This document shows, in pieces, positions 55,300-64,000 of a stretch of DNA of 64,000 bases (position 1 is its first letter; every line of letters starts with the position of its first letter). Under the pieces are notes generated by a model. It saw only the letters and a list, made by a program, of their open reading frames with translations. It did not search any database and was not told the DNA's origin. The position numbers and the translations under genes were made by a program. The DNA is taken from NCBI GenBank assembly GCA_015680685.1, contig MNCI01008033.1:553159-617158 (forward strand). Reading direction: 5' to 3'. The DNA comes from Gnetum montanum (lineage: Eukaryota > Streptophyta > Gnetopsida > Gnetales > Gnetaceae).

Positions 55300-55970
55300 T
55301 TTCTTCTTGAAACTCCACTTTAGACCTATGCTCTATATTCACATTATTAATAACTAGGAACACCATGTTATTACCATGAATGATGATTTCACCTCCCTCA
55401 TAAGGAAGATGAATCTCTTGGTGGATGGATGAGGACACAACTCAGAACTGAGCCAACCAAGGTCTTTCTAAGATAACATTAAACCTTGGCATCTCCTCCA
55501 TCACTAGGAAATCCATGGTTGTGGGGAATTACTCCCCTACCACAAAATCCAAGGAGATAAACACATTGAAAACAACCCTTGATTTGTTGAAGGACTTAAG
55601 AGCAACTGTTGATGTGTGTTGTATTTTCTCTATCAAGCCAAATCATTTAATGATGGTACATGGGATGATGTTTGTTGCAACCTTGTCATCTACATGCACC
55701 TGGTGCACCTTATATTTCCCTACACATGTGGTTATGAATAGATGAGCCTCAATTACTTTTCCATTTTGGAGATTGGCCTTGATTTCACTATTGTGAAATA
55801 CTAGCGATGTTGACTTCTTATCCCTTAGTGAAGGGGGAACCATCATTACATGGATGGATATCTTGTTAGTAGGGATGTATTCACTAACTGGGATGGAGGT
55901 CAGCATCCTAACTAGCACTTCACAATGTGTAGTGGAAGTCATGATTAGGTCATATAGGCTCAAAGTTATA
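55300..55970 (-). pseudogene. Retropepsin remnant of element B
   Basis: The frame at 55,963-55,643 reads MSLYDLIMTSTTHCEVLVRM, KISIHVMMVPPSLRDKKSTS and KVHQVHVDDKVATNIIPCTI. The site has DDK where the family has D-D/N-G. It continues in adjacent frames: TSTVALKSFNKSRVVFNVFI, then FNVILERPWLAQ (family YN-LLGRPW), SSSIHQEIHLPYEGGEIIIH (to about 55,375). Very similar to Tat proteases and to the 9.4-9.8 kb copy. One Gly of the active site is lost and one or more stops are present. Confidence 0.82.
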
Positions 55971-57190
55971 TTTTTTTGTTTAAGGAACTATTTAACCTAT
56001 TCCATCACACTGAGAAAAGTTTTCTTATTGGCCATGGCCTTGTCACCTTGGGTTTGCTTCACTTCCTTCTTGCATCCCAAAATGCGAACTTTAACCTTAG
56101 GTTGTTGCTCTTGGGGTCTCTCCTCTTTCTTCTGGCTATGGATTTTGGGATCATCCTATGACTTGCTTATTAAGGTGGATTGGGTAGAAGAGGTCATGGG
56201 TATAAATGATATGGGAGTGGGCTTCAGTGGGCCTACTTCCTACTATGCCTCAAACTGTTTGTCACCTTTGTTGTTAGGCGTGTGCTTATGCTTCTTCCTC
56301 TACTTGGTTAAGGCTTTTTGGTTGTTCTCAGTTGTGTTGGAGAAGGAAACTATGGCATTAGCCACCAAAAGAGGCCATTGTTTGGTTGAGGCCTTATTTG
56401 GTTTCCTTAGAGGCACTCATGAGAGTACTCTCATGACAAAGGGGAATTTGGAGCTGGTGGAAGTTGAAGAAGCCCTTTCATCATGAGGGGGTACCTGAAT
56501 CACAAATGGTTCCCTCATAGGTATCTAATTGTCATCTATGTTAAACGTTGATATAATGTATGTAGCATTACTAGCATTCAATGGGTCTTATACACCTACA
56601 TCGATTAGTTCTATGGTCAAACAAGGTTGGATGCATCTAGAACCAACTTTCCCCTATCTATCATCTTCTACAGGTCATCCTTTAGTGCAAGGTAGGAGTT
56701 TGTGTCATGGCTAGGTAGTTTTTGATAGTGGAAAAAGTGGTCTAACTTAAAGTATTTAGGTAGTTGTGGGTCATTCTTTATTGCTTGAGTGGGGTATTTG
56801 GCTATCTCACATAGTTCATCATGCTTCTTTTGAAAGCTTCAATCATTTGCTTATATTGAATGCACCTAGTTCTCAAAAATTGGTCTAATAGCTTAGATAG
56901 TTTTAATGGTAGCTTAGTATATTTAGACCTATCATTCCTTTCAAGGTTGGATTTGACTGTTGTCAATGTGGTAGACCTAGAGGTTGATGGTTGGTTATCT
57001 CAGTCTTTAGTAGGGGCCTTGGGTGGGTTGGTCCTTGGCCCATGGTTAGTGGTTTTGGCTTCTTTGGTTGCTATCACTACAACCATGTTGTTTTGTTTAC
57101 TTCTCTCCTTGTCTGTTCAGGTGTGTTGGTTTTTGTATACCACATAGGTCAGGACATGACCAACCCCCACAACATCCTCTATGTTCTTTG
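55970..57190 (-). other. Gag-protease linker region of element B
   Basis: Minus-strand translation gives Lys/Glu/Gln-rich low-complexity pieces fitting a Gag C-terminus, without a zinc knuckle. A long open plus-strand frame of 210 codons here is antisense to this and judged chance. Confidence 0.4.
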
Positions 57191-57730
57191 TCTAGGAGAA
57201 CCCTTAACTAAGTATTCCATGTATCAAGATAATATAGCTTGGATTCAATGAAATTGTTCACCACCCCCTTGAATATAGCCAAAAGATGAGTTTTAGCTAT
57301 AGGCTCTGGCATCTCATTTAGTAGATTGTTCCACCATTGGATGAACTTCTACTTTGGCTTAAGGGTTCCCTACCTAACCTTCATTAGTTAGTTAAGTGTA
57401 GTATTAGGCTTCAAGTTGTACTTGAGGTGGTTAATGAATTAGGCTATGAGTTCTTCAAGGAAGGATATGGATCCTATGGGGAGGACATGGTACTAATAAA
57501 TCACTTTTCCAATCAAGAACATAGGAAATATCCTCATTATAATGTGTCACCATGGTTGCAATAGTAAGCACTTGGATCAAAAGGTTATAAGTTGAGCATT
57601 GGGATCACCTTCTCCATTATACTTACTAAATTGAGGGATAGGGACTCCAAGAGAAAGTGTCAATGGTGAAACCATAGGATTGATGGGATCATCCTAGTAA
57701 AAATACATGATCTTGACACTTTGGGAAGTA
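57190..57730 (-). pseudogene. Gag remnant of element B
   Basis: The frame reads FSKYNGEGDPNAQLITF (about 57,640), stop, SKCLLLQPW, stop, IIMRIFPMFLIGKVIY, stop, YHVLPIGSISFLEELIA, stop, FINHLKYNLKPNTTLTN. After a shift come FIQWWNNLLNEMPEPIAKTH and LLAIFKGVVNNFIESKLYYL. This matches the Tat Gag core (F-G-GDP--HL-HF, M-MF--TL-GKAL-WY--LPPGSI-SFEQL---F), and the stops sit at Gln/Trp-type positions. Confidence 0.82.
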
Positions 57731-57749
57731 GAGGCCTTAAGCCTCTTCA

Positions 57750-58690
57750 ATTCCTTGATTAGATCCTAGATCATTTAGAAGGCTTAATCTAGTCCCTATG
57801 GTGCCCTTTTTGGCTATAAGGTTTGCACAAACGACTATGGTGTTTGTTGTGAGACCTATGGCCTCACTATTGGTTGTAAGACAAAGGAAAGAGGTTGCTT
57901 GTATAGAGTTAAAACCCTAATCTCCATTGTGCAAAGAACCTATAACAAAAACATGATCACAAAAACATCGTGGACGTTCTTTTTCTCTATTCACATTCCC
58001 AAAATGGTAATCAATAATAGGACATTAGAGCACTAACATCTCCAATGCCCTTGTTGTAGCTTCATTTTAGCAATAGGAGTAGTTTTATAGCCCTAAAGGA
58101 ATTCTATTACTTTTGTCCATTCTCCAAGATTTGAGAGGTAGACATGAAGTAGGATTTGTTCCTAAGATGCAATAAAGGAGGCAACCATGAAAGCAATAGG
58201 AGCAAACTGATGGTGCCATAGGAAGAGCTCATCCATCAACAGGAAGCAAAGCAATAGCAACATGACTCCTTCTCCATCACAACTGACATAAATTTAGATG
58301 GAAATTCTATAATCATTGACATAGAGGCATGACCATGAGACTTTGATGGATTAAGATCCAAGCATGTTGGTGACAAAAGGGATGGAAAAAGAGGTGATCA
58401 AGCCATCCCAAGTAGTAGCCAACAATGATGATGTAATGCAAAGCTAGGAACACATAGCTTTTAGCATAAAATCCATGGGGATTATGAAGGCCTCCATAGG
58501 GTTACACATCAACACGATGTAGCAATACATGAAATCCAAAGGCTGCATAATCTTATTTTTTTAAACATTGTTCATGTTATCATATACATGCTTGTTTTTT
58601 AATGTTGAAAGGAGGTTTTCTTTAGTTTAAGTTACAAATTTATGCGTTACAATTTTATTTTCTAACAGGATTTAAGAATTAAAAAAATAT
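57750..58690. other. Stretch between element B Gag and LTR copy 2
   Basis: Presumably the 5' part of element B. A coherent plus-strand piece lies at about 58,260-58,560 (PSMLVTKGMEKEVIKPSQVV, then ANNDDVMQS, stop, EHIAFSIKSMGIMKA); family unknown and possibly chance. Confidence 0.35.
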
Positions 58691-58699
58691 TATTATTCC

Positions 58700-59955
58700 T
58701 TATGGAAGTTACAATTTTCCCTTGATATTTGTAAGGATATAATTACTCATAGGACACTTGCTCACCGTGGCATGTATTTCTCAAATTTTTGTAGCTTCCT
58801 TTGGTTATCCACTTGATATTGTTGCCAATAAAACACTTGGTAATCATAGCTCAAATTTTTAGTAACTTCTTATGGAAGTTATAACTCCTAGGGTGGTTAT
58901 AAATTAATATATCTAAATATTTGTAGTACCCTTAACTTCTCATGATTATTGTAACTAGGGTAGAGAGAGAGAGAGAGAGGGAAGAAGCAACTTGGAAGAA
59001 GATTGAAGATTGTAAAGGCATGGCTTACTAAAGAAATCAATTAAGTTGCATTGTTTTAATCCTATGAGTTCATTTCTTCCTATTTTGTTTTAGTTAATTA
59101 GCTAATGGTTAAAATAGTATCATTCCTGGCATTTATTTTGGGATTTGTCCTAGGTTGCTTTTATAGCTATGTTTTTATGCAATATTAGACTCCTATTAAG
59201 ATTTTCTATAGAAGATCTTATGTTGTTGAAAAGCATCAAGAGTAATTTAATAGTAATGTCTTAACAAAATTACCTATCTTGAGCATAGAGAATCTAGAAA
59301 AATCTTTGGTATTTTGAGATGAATAAAATAGCTTCATTATTTTAAAGTGTATTTCCTAGGTATTTCAATTCTAAAATTATCAAGTTTTTGAAATCTCTAT
59401 TAAATGAAATCTTTGACAACTATTGACTAGCCAAAATAGAGACTCATACTTTATTGTTTACGTAGCAATGTTTGGTAGTATAATAAGATTGTATTTATGA
59501 AATTGCTTATTCAGCTCAAAAGGTTTGGATAATTTATAGTTATATTGAATTAGGAAAAGCTTTATTGTGAATTTGTAAATATTTGAGACTTCATAGAAAT
59601 CTACTTTCTTTTCTTTCTTTTTTGAAGTCCATTAAATCTGACTCTATTTCTAGTTTTCTAGTGGAACTTTCTCTCTAGGGGAAATTAGAAGTAAATTGGC
59701 CGAATTGTGCTTAAATGTTTTAGTAAAAATTTATTTGTTACAAGTAATGTACTATAGGGACTATATAGACTAAGTGATTGGAAACAATAGGGATCTCTAA
59801 CAATTCATAGTATTTGACAAAGATACTAAATCTCTTTTATGATAGCTAATTATAGTTTCATATACAACCCAATCATTTCAACATTTGCAACAAAAAATAG
59901 ACACTCATATTTACTACATTTCATAACTACTAAGTTTATTTGGTGGTATGTGGAC
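58700..59955 (+). repeat. 5' LTR of element D (LTR copy 2)
   Basis: Collinear with LTR copy 1 at 28,610-29,860. The two cannot be one element's LTR pair, because gag follows this one directly on the same strand. The TATA-containing segment of copy 1 is replaced here by a GA run. The start is approximate and no terminal repeat is clear. Confidence 0.85.
58961..58980 (+). repeat. (GA)n microsatellite inside the LTR
   Basis: About nine GA units (TAGAGAGAGAGAGAGAGAGG) where LTR copy 1 has CCCTTAAGGGCACTATAAAA. Confidence 0.9.
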
Positions 59956-60157
59956 CTTAGTGTTGCCAGAGACTAGCAAGCACCTAAACCCTGTTAGAAG
60001 ACATTGGTGGTCTAATCCCAAATGGCCACCAACAACAACATGCACCATCTAAGAGGTCTTGAAATCATATAATGATGTTGTAACAGATCCTAAAGTCAAA
60101 ATCACTAAAAATAATAATAATAATAACTAAAGAACACTATTTTATTCTAATCTAATA
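59956..60157 (+). other. PBS-like stretch and leader of element D
   Basis: CTTAGTGTTGCCAGAGACTAG at about 59,957 resembles a decayed tRNA-Asp-type PBS. An (AAT)n run of about seven units precedes the Gag ATG (about 60,108-60,127). Confidence 0.4.
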
Positions 60158-62090
60158 TGGCTTCTTCTCATAGGGGAGATTCTCCACCACCATTTGAAAG
60201 TGGATCCAATCAACAAAGACATGAAGGGTCAAAACCGCTAGTGCCAGAACAATGCAAAGTGTTCTATACTCATCCAAATGAGTGTGTGACAAACTTCACC
60301 TTCATCCTGAACTAGGATGAATAGATGTGATGGAGGCACATGGAGGGAAAAATCATGTTGCCACTCAATCAATTAGCTCCCATGACACTAAAAATTGGGC
60401 ATCGTAGGGCTCAATGTTGAATACATTATGTAGGATCATGACTATCAAGATTATCATCCCACTATAGCATAATGCAAGAAAGATTGGTAACATGCAGCTT
60501 GTTACAAGGCATTGAAGGGGAAATGGTTCACCAACCCCTTGTTCCTACTAGGCCAAAAGGAAAGTTAGGACCCTTTCTCAAGGGGTTCTCAAAACATTGA
60601 TTCTTCTTCCCTCTTCTTTGTTGAAGGGGCCATTAACCAGAATTTATAGTCCACTATAAAAAATCCTGGTTCAAGGAAGAATCGATCCAAGGAAGGGAGT
60701 CAAGGTAGGAACATGGACTAACACCATGATAATGATAAACATGATGATCATGGATGTGACTAAAGTAAAGTGGATTCTAGGTACTATTTTGGTGCTAGTC
60801 CTTCTTCCTCTTCACCTTCAATGTTCTCATCTTCTTCCTCCTCTAGCTTAAACCAAAGTTGCAAAGGATAAAATCATGATGGAGGTGACTAATAGGATAG
60901 AGATGATCATAGGGCCCACTAGATCAATAGAGACTAGGGACATGGACATTCAAGGGAGGTCCACCACCATGAAAGAAGTTGAAGCAAAGGACATCATAGG
61001 TATCATGATCATCATCGAGGCTATGACTATGATGAATCTTTACTTGTATCAAGGAACATGTTGAACATTGTAGATGCCATGAGGATTCCAAAAAGGCATG
61101 TGAAAGATAATAGAATCAAAAGGTTGGATATGAATAATATTCCCAAGTTCAAGGGGGGATACAACTTAGATCTAAAAAAATCATCTTCAGGCCTTTCAAG
61201 ATGCCTGTGCATTGTAACATGTTGAAAAAATGGGAAAACTAAAGCTATTCCCAAGAATGCTCATTAATGAAGTTGAAAGCTGGTACTGGTCCTAAGAACC
61301 AGAATCAATCAGATGATGGAGTATAATGCTTGAGCTCTTCAATGATAGGTATCAAATGTACTCTCGATTATCTAATCTAACGAAGCACATCTAAGGATGA
61401 AGATAAGAAACACATGAATCCTTGGATGTGGCCATGGGTAGATATTACTCTATGTTGCATAGATGCCTAGGCCATTATGTTTCTTAAAGGGAGAAGCTTT
61501 GCCATATCATAGATGGGCTCTAAACAAAAATGAGAAGGACTCTTGGGGTCTATGCCTAGGGGAGACTTTCAAAGGTTGATTGAGTAGATGGCCAAAGAAG
61601 AAGGTGAGTTATGAAAAATGGAAAGTGCAAAGGAGTACAATTGGGATCCTTCTGTTCACAAAAGGAAGGTTCAATTTTTTGATAATGAGAAGGGGGCATT
61701 ACTTGATGAAGTGGTGCAATGTAAACCCTTACTGATCCAAAAATATGTTTCTAAGATATTGACCAAGGTAGATAAAATGTGGAATTCTTTAGATGAGAAC
61801 TCTCAAAGTGCTATCAAAATTATAGAAGAGTCCAAAGAGCAAAGTAGTGATCGTGATCAAAGGAGGATGAAGGAAGCTAAACATGCCCATCAAAGGAATA
61901 AGGATAAGGCTATTGTCATTAAGGAGGTTGTAGAATTTGAAACAAATGATGATGGTAAGTGTGAGATCTACCAATACAAACATCCTAGGGGATGTTGCCC
62001 AATTATGTCACACATGCAAGAATTTGGGATGTATATGCTGAATCCTAGATTGGAAAAAAGGAAAGCACCTAGAAGATTATTTTATCCTTA
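60158..62090 (+). pseudogene. Gag remnant of element D
   Basis: ATG at 60,158 opens MASSHRGDSPPPFESGSNQQ, a disordered N-terminus; the first stop comes about 55 codons in. The capsid-like core (61,170-61,590) reads HLQAFQDACAL, HVEKMGKLKLFPRMLINEVE, SWYWS, MLELFNDRYQMYSRLSNLTK and GRYYSMLHRCLGHYV with stops at expected Gln, Trp and Arg codons. The C-terminal part is one clean 157-codon frame (61,618-62,088): VQFFDNEKGALLDEVVQCKP...DRDQRRMKEAKHAHQRNKDK, ending before an incomplete cysteine motif (CEIYQYKHPRGCC). Gag assembles the particle; no complete CCHC is seen. Confidence 0.8.
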
Positions 62091-62099
62091 AGGTAACTA

Positions 62100-62700
62100 T
62101 AGGTAGTTCCATCAACAATAAGCTTATTATTCAAGTGGAGATCCACCTCAATCTTATAAGCAATACTAGTAATGACAACATCTAAAGTTATGGGGGATGC
62201 CACCACTAAGGTAGCAATACCCTTACAAGTAGTTAGATCCATATGGGTACTATGTTTAGCAACTAATTTCTCTACATGACTCTTCTAGTTACACATCTTT
62301 TCAACACCACTACTACCCTCCTAAATACTATAGAGATTAATCTCTAAGAGGTAATTCCCCATTTTATTTTTACCATCCTCATCTTGTCACACATGTACCT
62401 CTATCCTCAACTCAATTACCACCAACTTCATCCATGTAGAGTAAAATTCCTATCCAACCACAGCAAAAGAATGCCACAAGGGTTGTTAACTTATAGCCAA
62501 CTCTCCAATAGATTGGTTTGAAAAATAAACCATGAAAAAGGTCTTTCTGCTAAACCAATAGTTCTCCTAAGCCTTCATAGACACCTACGGTTAATGAACC
62601 TACTTCTTCCTCATCCTTTGCTACATCATTTAAGAACCCTTCAAAACAAATTCCTTCTAAGATGCATACTATTATGTTAACCCATGCAATTATGGATTAG
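62100..62700 (+). pseudogene. Tyr/Pro/Gln/Ser-rich linker of element D
   Basis: Frame fragments such as SGDPPQSYKQY, DPYGYYV, HHYYPPKYYRD and EPTSSSSFATSFKNPSKQIP indicate a low-complexity Gag-protease linker. No domain. Confidence 0.5.
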
Positions 62701-63290
62701 ATTAAGGCTGGTCATCTTTCAAAGAAAAGATCTAATCTTGAAAGTTCCCTAATCTATTTGCAAATTGCTAGGAATGAGCCTTGTATGGCTTTTCTAAACT
62801 TAGGTTCTAGTGTGAATTTAATCTTCCATGAAATGTACAAAGCCTAGAACCTACTACCACTTAAGAAGAATAACATTTTCTTGAGCTAGAAAATCAATCC
62901 ATCACTATTCCCTTGGGATTGGTAAATGACATTATGACCACCATTTGTGGGTGGTCTTATCCTACTAACTTATTAGTGATTTGTGTGGAAAATTGTAAGA
63001 GCAACTTTCCAATCATCATGAAAAGGACTTAGTTGAGCACCATAAATGCACAATTCAGAATCAGAGACCTATCCTTAGAATTTCCAAGAAAAATGAATTT
63101 GAATAGAATAAGAGGAAGTGCATTCCATGCATCACGTACAATGACACATGGTCAACTATGTTTAGAAGTTATGGACCATGAAAATCAAATCAATCATAGC
63201 ATGTACATAGTATGCCAAGGTGAAAGAAATTCAAATGTGCCTATATGTAGTAGCCACAAAATAGGAAGACACCTAGTGGCTAATAGTTGA
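62700..63290 (+). pseudogene. Protease remnant of element D
   Basis: The site reads PCMAFLNLGSSVNLIFHEMY (62,779-62,838). The family has AFLDSGSSVNLI, so the catalytic Asp is Asn (62,797-62,799). LLPLKKNNIFLS follows. Downstream, pieces near 63,120-63,200 could be the end of the domain but are poorly readable. An open frame at 63,033-63,290 may include it. Confidence 0.7.
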
Positions 63291-63379
63291 ACTTGAAAGT
63301 TACTCAAATCTCTACATGAAATAAACTAAAGAGCATCATGAGTGCTTACATTAAAAGCATGCACAAGATGGAGCAAATC

Positions 63380-64000
63380 CATCATGAACTCTTTGATGAA
63401 CCTAATGATACCAAATGGAGAGAGTTGGAGATCCCTAAAAGCTACAACCAAGAGACCCTTAAGGTGAAAACTCTACCAACTAGAATGGAATATGCTTTCT
63501 TAAAAAATGGCATGCTAGTTATCATCAATGCCAACCTTGATCCTCTATAGAAAAAGAAACTGTTGGAGGCGATCAACAAATGGCTAATAGCCTTTTTCTA
63601 GTCATATCATGAATTGATTGGAATTCATCCAATGATATGCCAACATTACATCTACATAGATGTCTCCATCAAGCTAAAGAGGTAGCCACAATGGTGGTTG
63701 AATCCCAAATTGAAGCAAATTGTGAAGGAGAAAATTGAACAACTCCTCAAGGCAAGGTTCATCTATTGCATTATTGATAGCAAGTGGGTTAGCCCACTTG
63801 TGATAGTGCCAAAGAAATATGGTAAATGGAGGGTTTGCATTGATTTCAAGTTAAACATGACAACCTACAAAGATCATATTTTGTTGTCATTTTTTAAGTA
63901 GGTGTTGAACACCATTTTTAGGCATTGTTACTATAGCTTTCTGGATGGTTATAGTGGCTATAACCAAATTTAGATAGCCCTACAAGATCAAGTCAAAACT
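63380..64000 (+). pseudogene. Reverse transcriptase N-terminal part of element D
   Basis: The upstream linker LKVKTLPTRMEYAFLKNGML (family LP-HL-YAFL) and LLEAINKWLIAFF, stop, SYHELIGIHPMICQHYIYI (family A-GW---D--GI-P--C-H-I) lead into RT: QWWLNPKLKQIVKEKIEQLL, KARFIYCIIDSKWVSPLVIV, PKKYGKWRVCIDFKLN, then SFLDGYSGYNQI, stop, IALQDQ at the edge. The fingers are well preserved. The palm with YVDD is beyond the window. Stops include Gln/Trp-type sites. Confidence 0.92.

Larger units (their letters stand above)
55030..57750 (-). mobile_element. Element B: Tat-like gag-protease remnant lacking RT and integrase
   Basis: On the minus strand Gag (57.73-57.19 kb) is followed by a linker and protease (55.97-55.3 kb). 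RT, RNase H and integrase are not found to the left, where a plus-strand ORF (53.63-54.42 kb) and then unrelated copia sequence lie. Protease motifs are shared with element A. Either a truncated copy or a non-autonomous gag-protease family member. LTRs were not identified. Confidence 0.65.
58700..63999 (+). mobile_element. Element D: Athila-like Ty3/gypsy, cut by the right window edge
   Basis: 5' LTR (58.70-59.95 kb), PBS-like stretch and leader, gag (60.16-62.09 kb), linker and protease (62.7-63.25 kb), and the first third of RT (63.4 kb to the edge), all plus strand and in order. RT and its upstream linker match the Athila/Tat branch. It is degraded by stops throughout. The 3' half lies beyond the window. 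Confidence 0.85.

Noticed and set aside
55854-56486. 210-codon plus-strand open frame, the longest in the window
   Set aside because: It is antisense to the gag-protease linker and protease of element B, hydrophobic-rich without a domain, and best explained as a shadow of the minus-strand coding sequence.
58961-58980. GA run as a functional promoter element
   Set aside because: Listed only as a microsatellite. Nothing in the sequence shows promoter activity.
1-64000. Host protein-coding genes, tRNA or rRNA genes
   Set aside because: I looked for conserved non-retroelement domains, cloverleaf-type segments and rRNA motifs and saw none I could support. Very short exons would be missed by eye.

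Overview
The window looks like intergenic repeat sequence from a large-genome seed plant, possibly a gymnosperm. I see no convincing host gene, tRNA, rRNA or CRISPR. Almost everything that can be recognised is old LTR retrotransposon sequence: Ty3/gypsy of Tat-like, Athila-like and chromovirus types, plus Ty1/copia. All of it is broken by stops, frameshifts and deletions. The DNA is AT-rich and CpG-poor, and many stops sit where Gln or Trp is expected (CAA/CAG to TAA/TAG, TGG to TAG/TGA), as expected from long-term deamination of methylated cytosine. All coding calls are therefore pseudogenes, with boundaries good to some tens of bases unless a terminal motif fixes them. The organism assignment is an inference.

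Layout. 1-14,450 (minus): Tat-like element A, with gag (12.65-10.5 kb), protease (9.8-9.4 kb), a plus-strand antisense ORF (5.1-8.5 kb), then RT, RNase H, second archaeal-type RNase H and integrase (3.4 kb to the window edge). 14.6-17.3 kb (minus): internally deleted copia element. 17.4-22.4 kb (plus): chromovirus E, interrupted by an 820-bp solo LTR (20,400-21,219) with a target-site duplication. 22.4-28.6 kb: mostly non-coding, with a ~422-bp tandem duplication. 28.6-30.0 kb: an LTR plus leader whose relative lies at 58.7-60.0 kb. 31.2-33.3 kb (minus): an ORF homologous to the antisense ORF of element A. 35.2-37.3 kb (plus): Tat-like RT/RNase H/second RNase H (element C). 37.3-40.06 kb (minus): copia fragments with PBS and LTR. 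40,060-49,886 (plus): Athila-like element H with both LTRs. 50.06-53.2 kb (minus): copia gag and protease pieces. 53.6-54.4 kb (plus): unidentified ORF with an Asp run. 55.0-57.7 kb (minus): Tat-like gag-protease (element B). 58.7-64.0 kb (plus): Athila-like element D (LTR, gag, protease, start of RT), cut by the window end.

The most interesting signal is an antisense ORF lying inside the pol region, between protease and RT, of Tat-like elements. Copies A (5.1-8.5 kb) and C (31.2-33.3 kb, opposite orientation) share two protein blocks about 1.3 kb apart in both, and each lies about 2.5-2.9 kb from an RT start in the same relative arrangement. Extra antisense ORFs are known in Tat elements, but as far as I recall between integrase and the 3' LTR. 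A position inside pol would be unusual. The solo LTR is the second strong point: it interrupts one reading frame exactly, and carries a CpG-rich perfect palindrome that looks much younger than the surrounding DNA.
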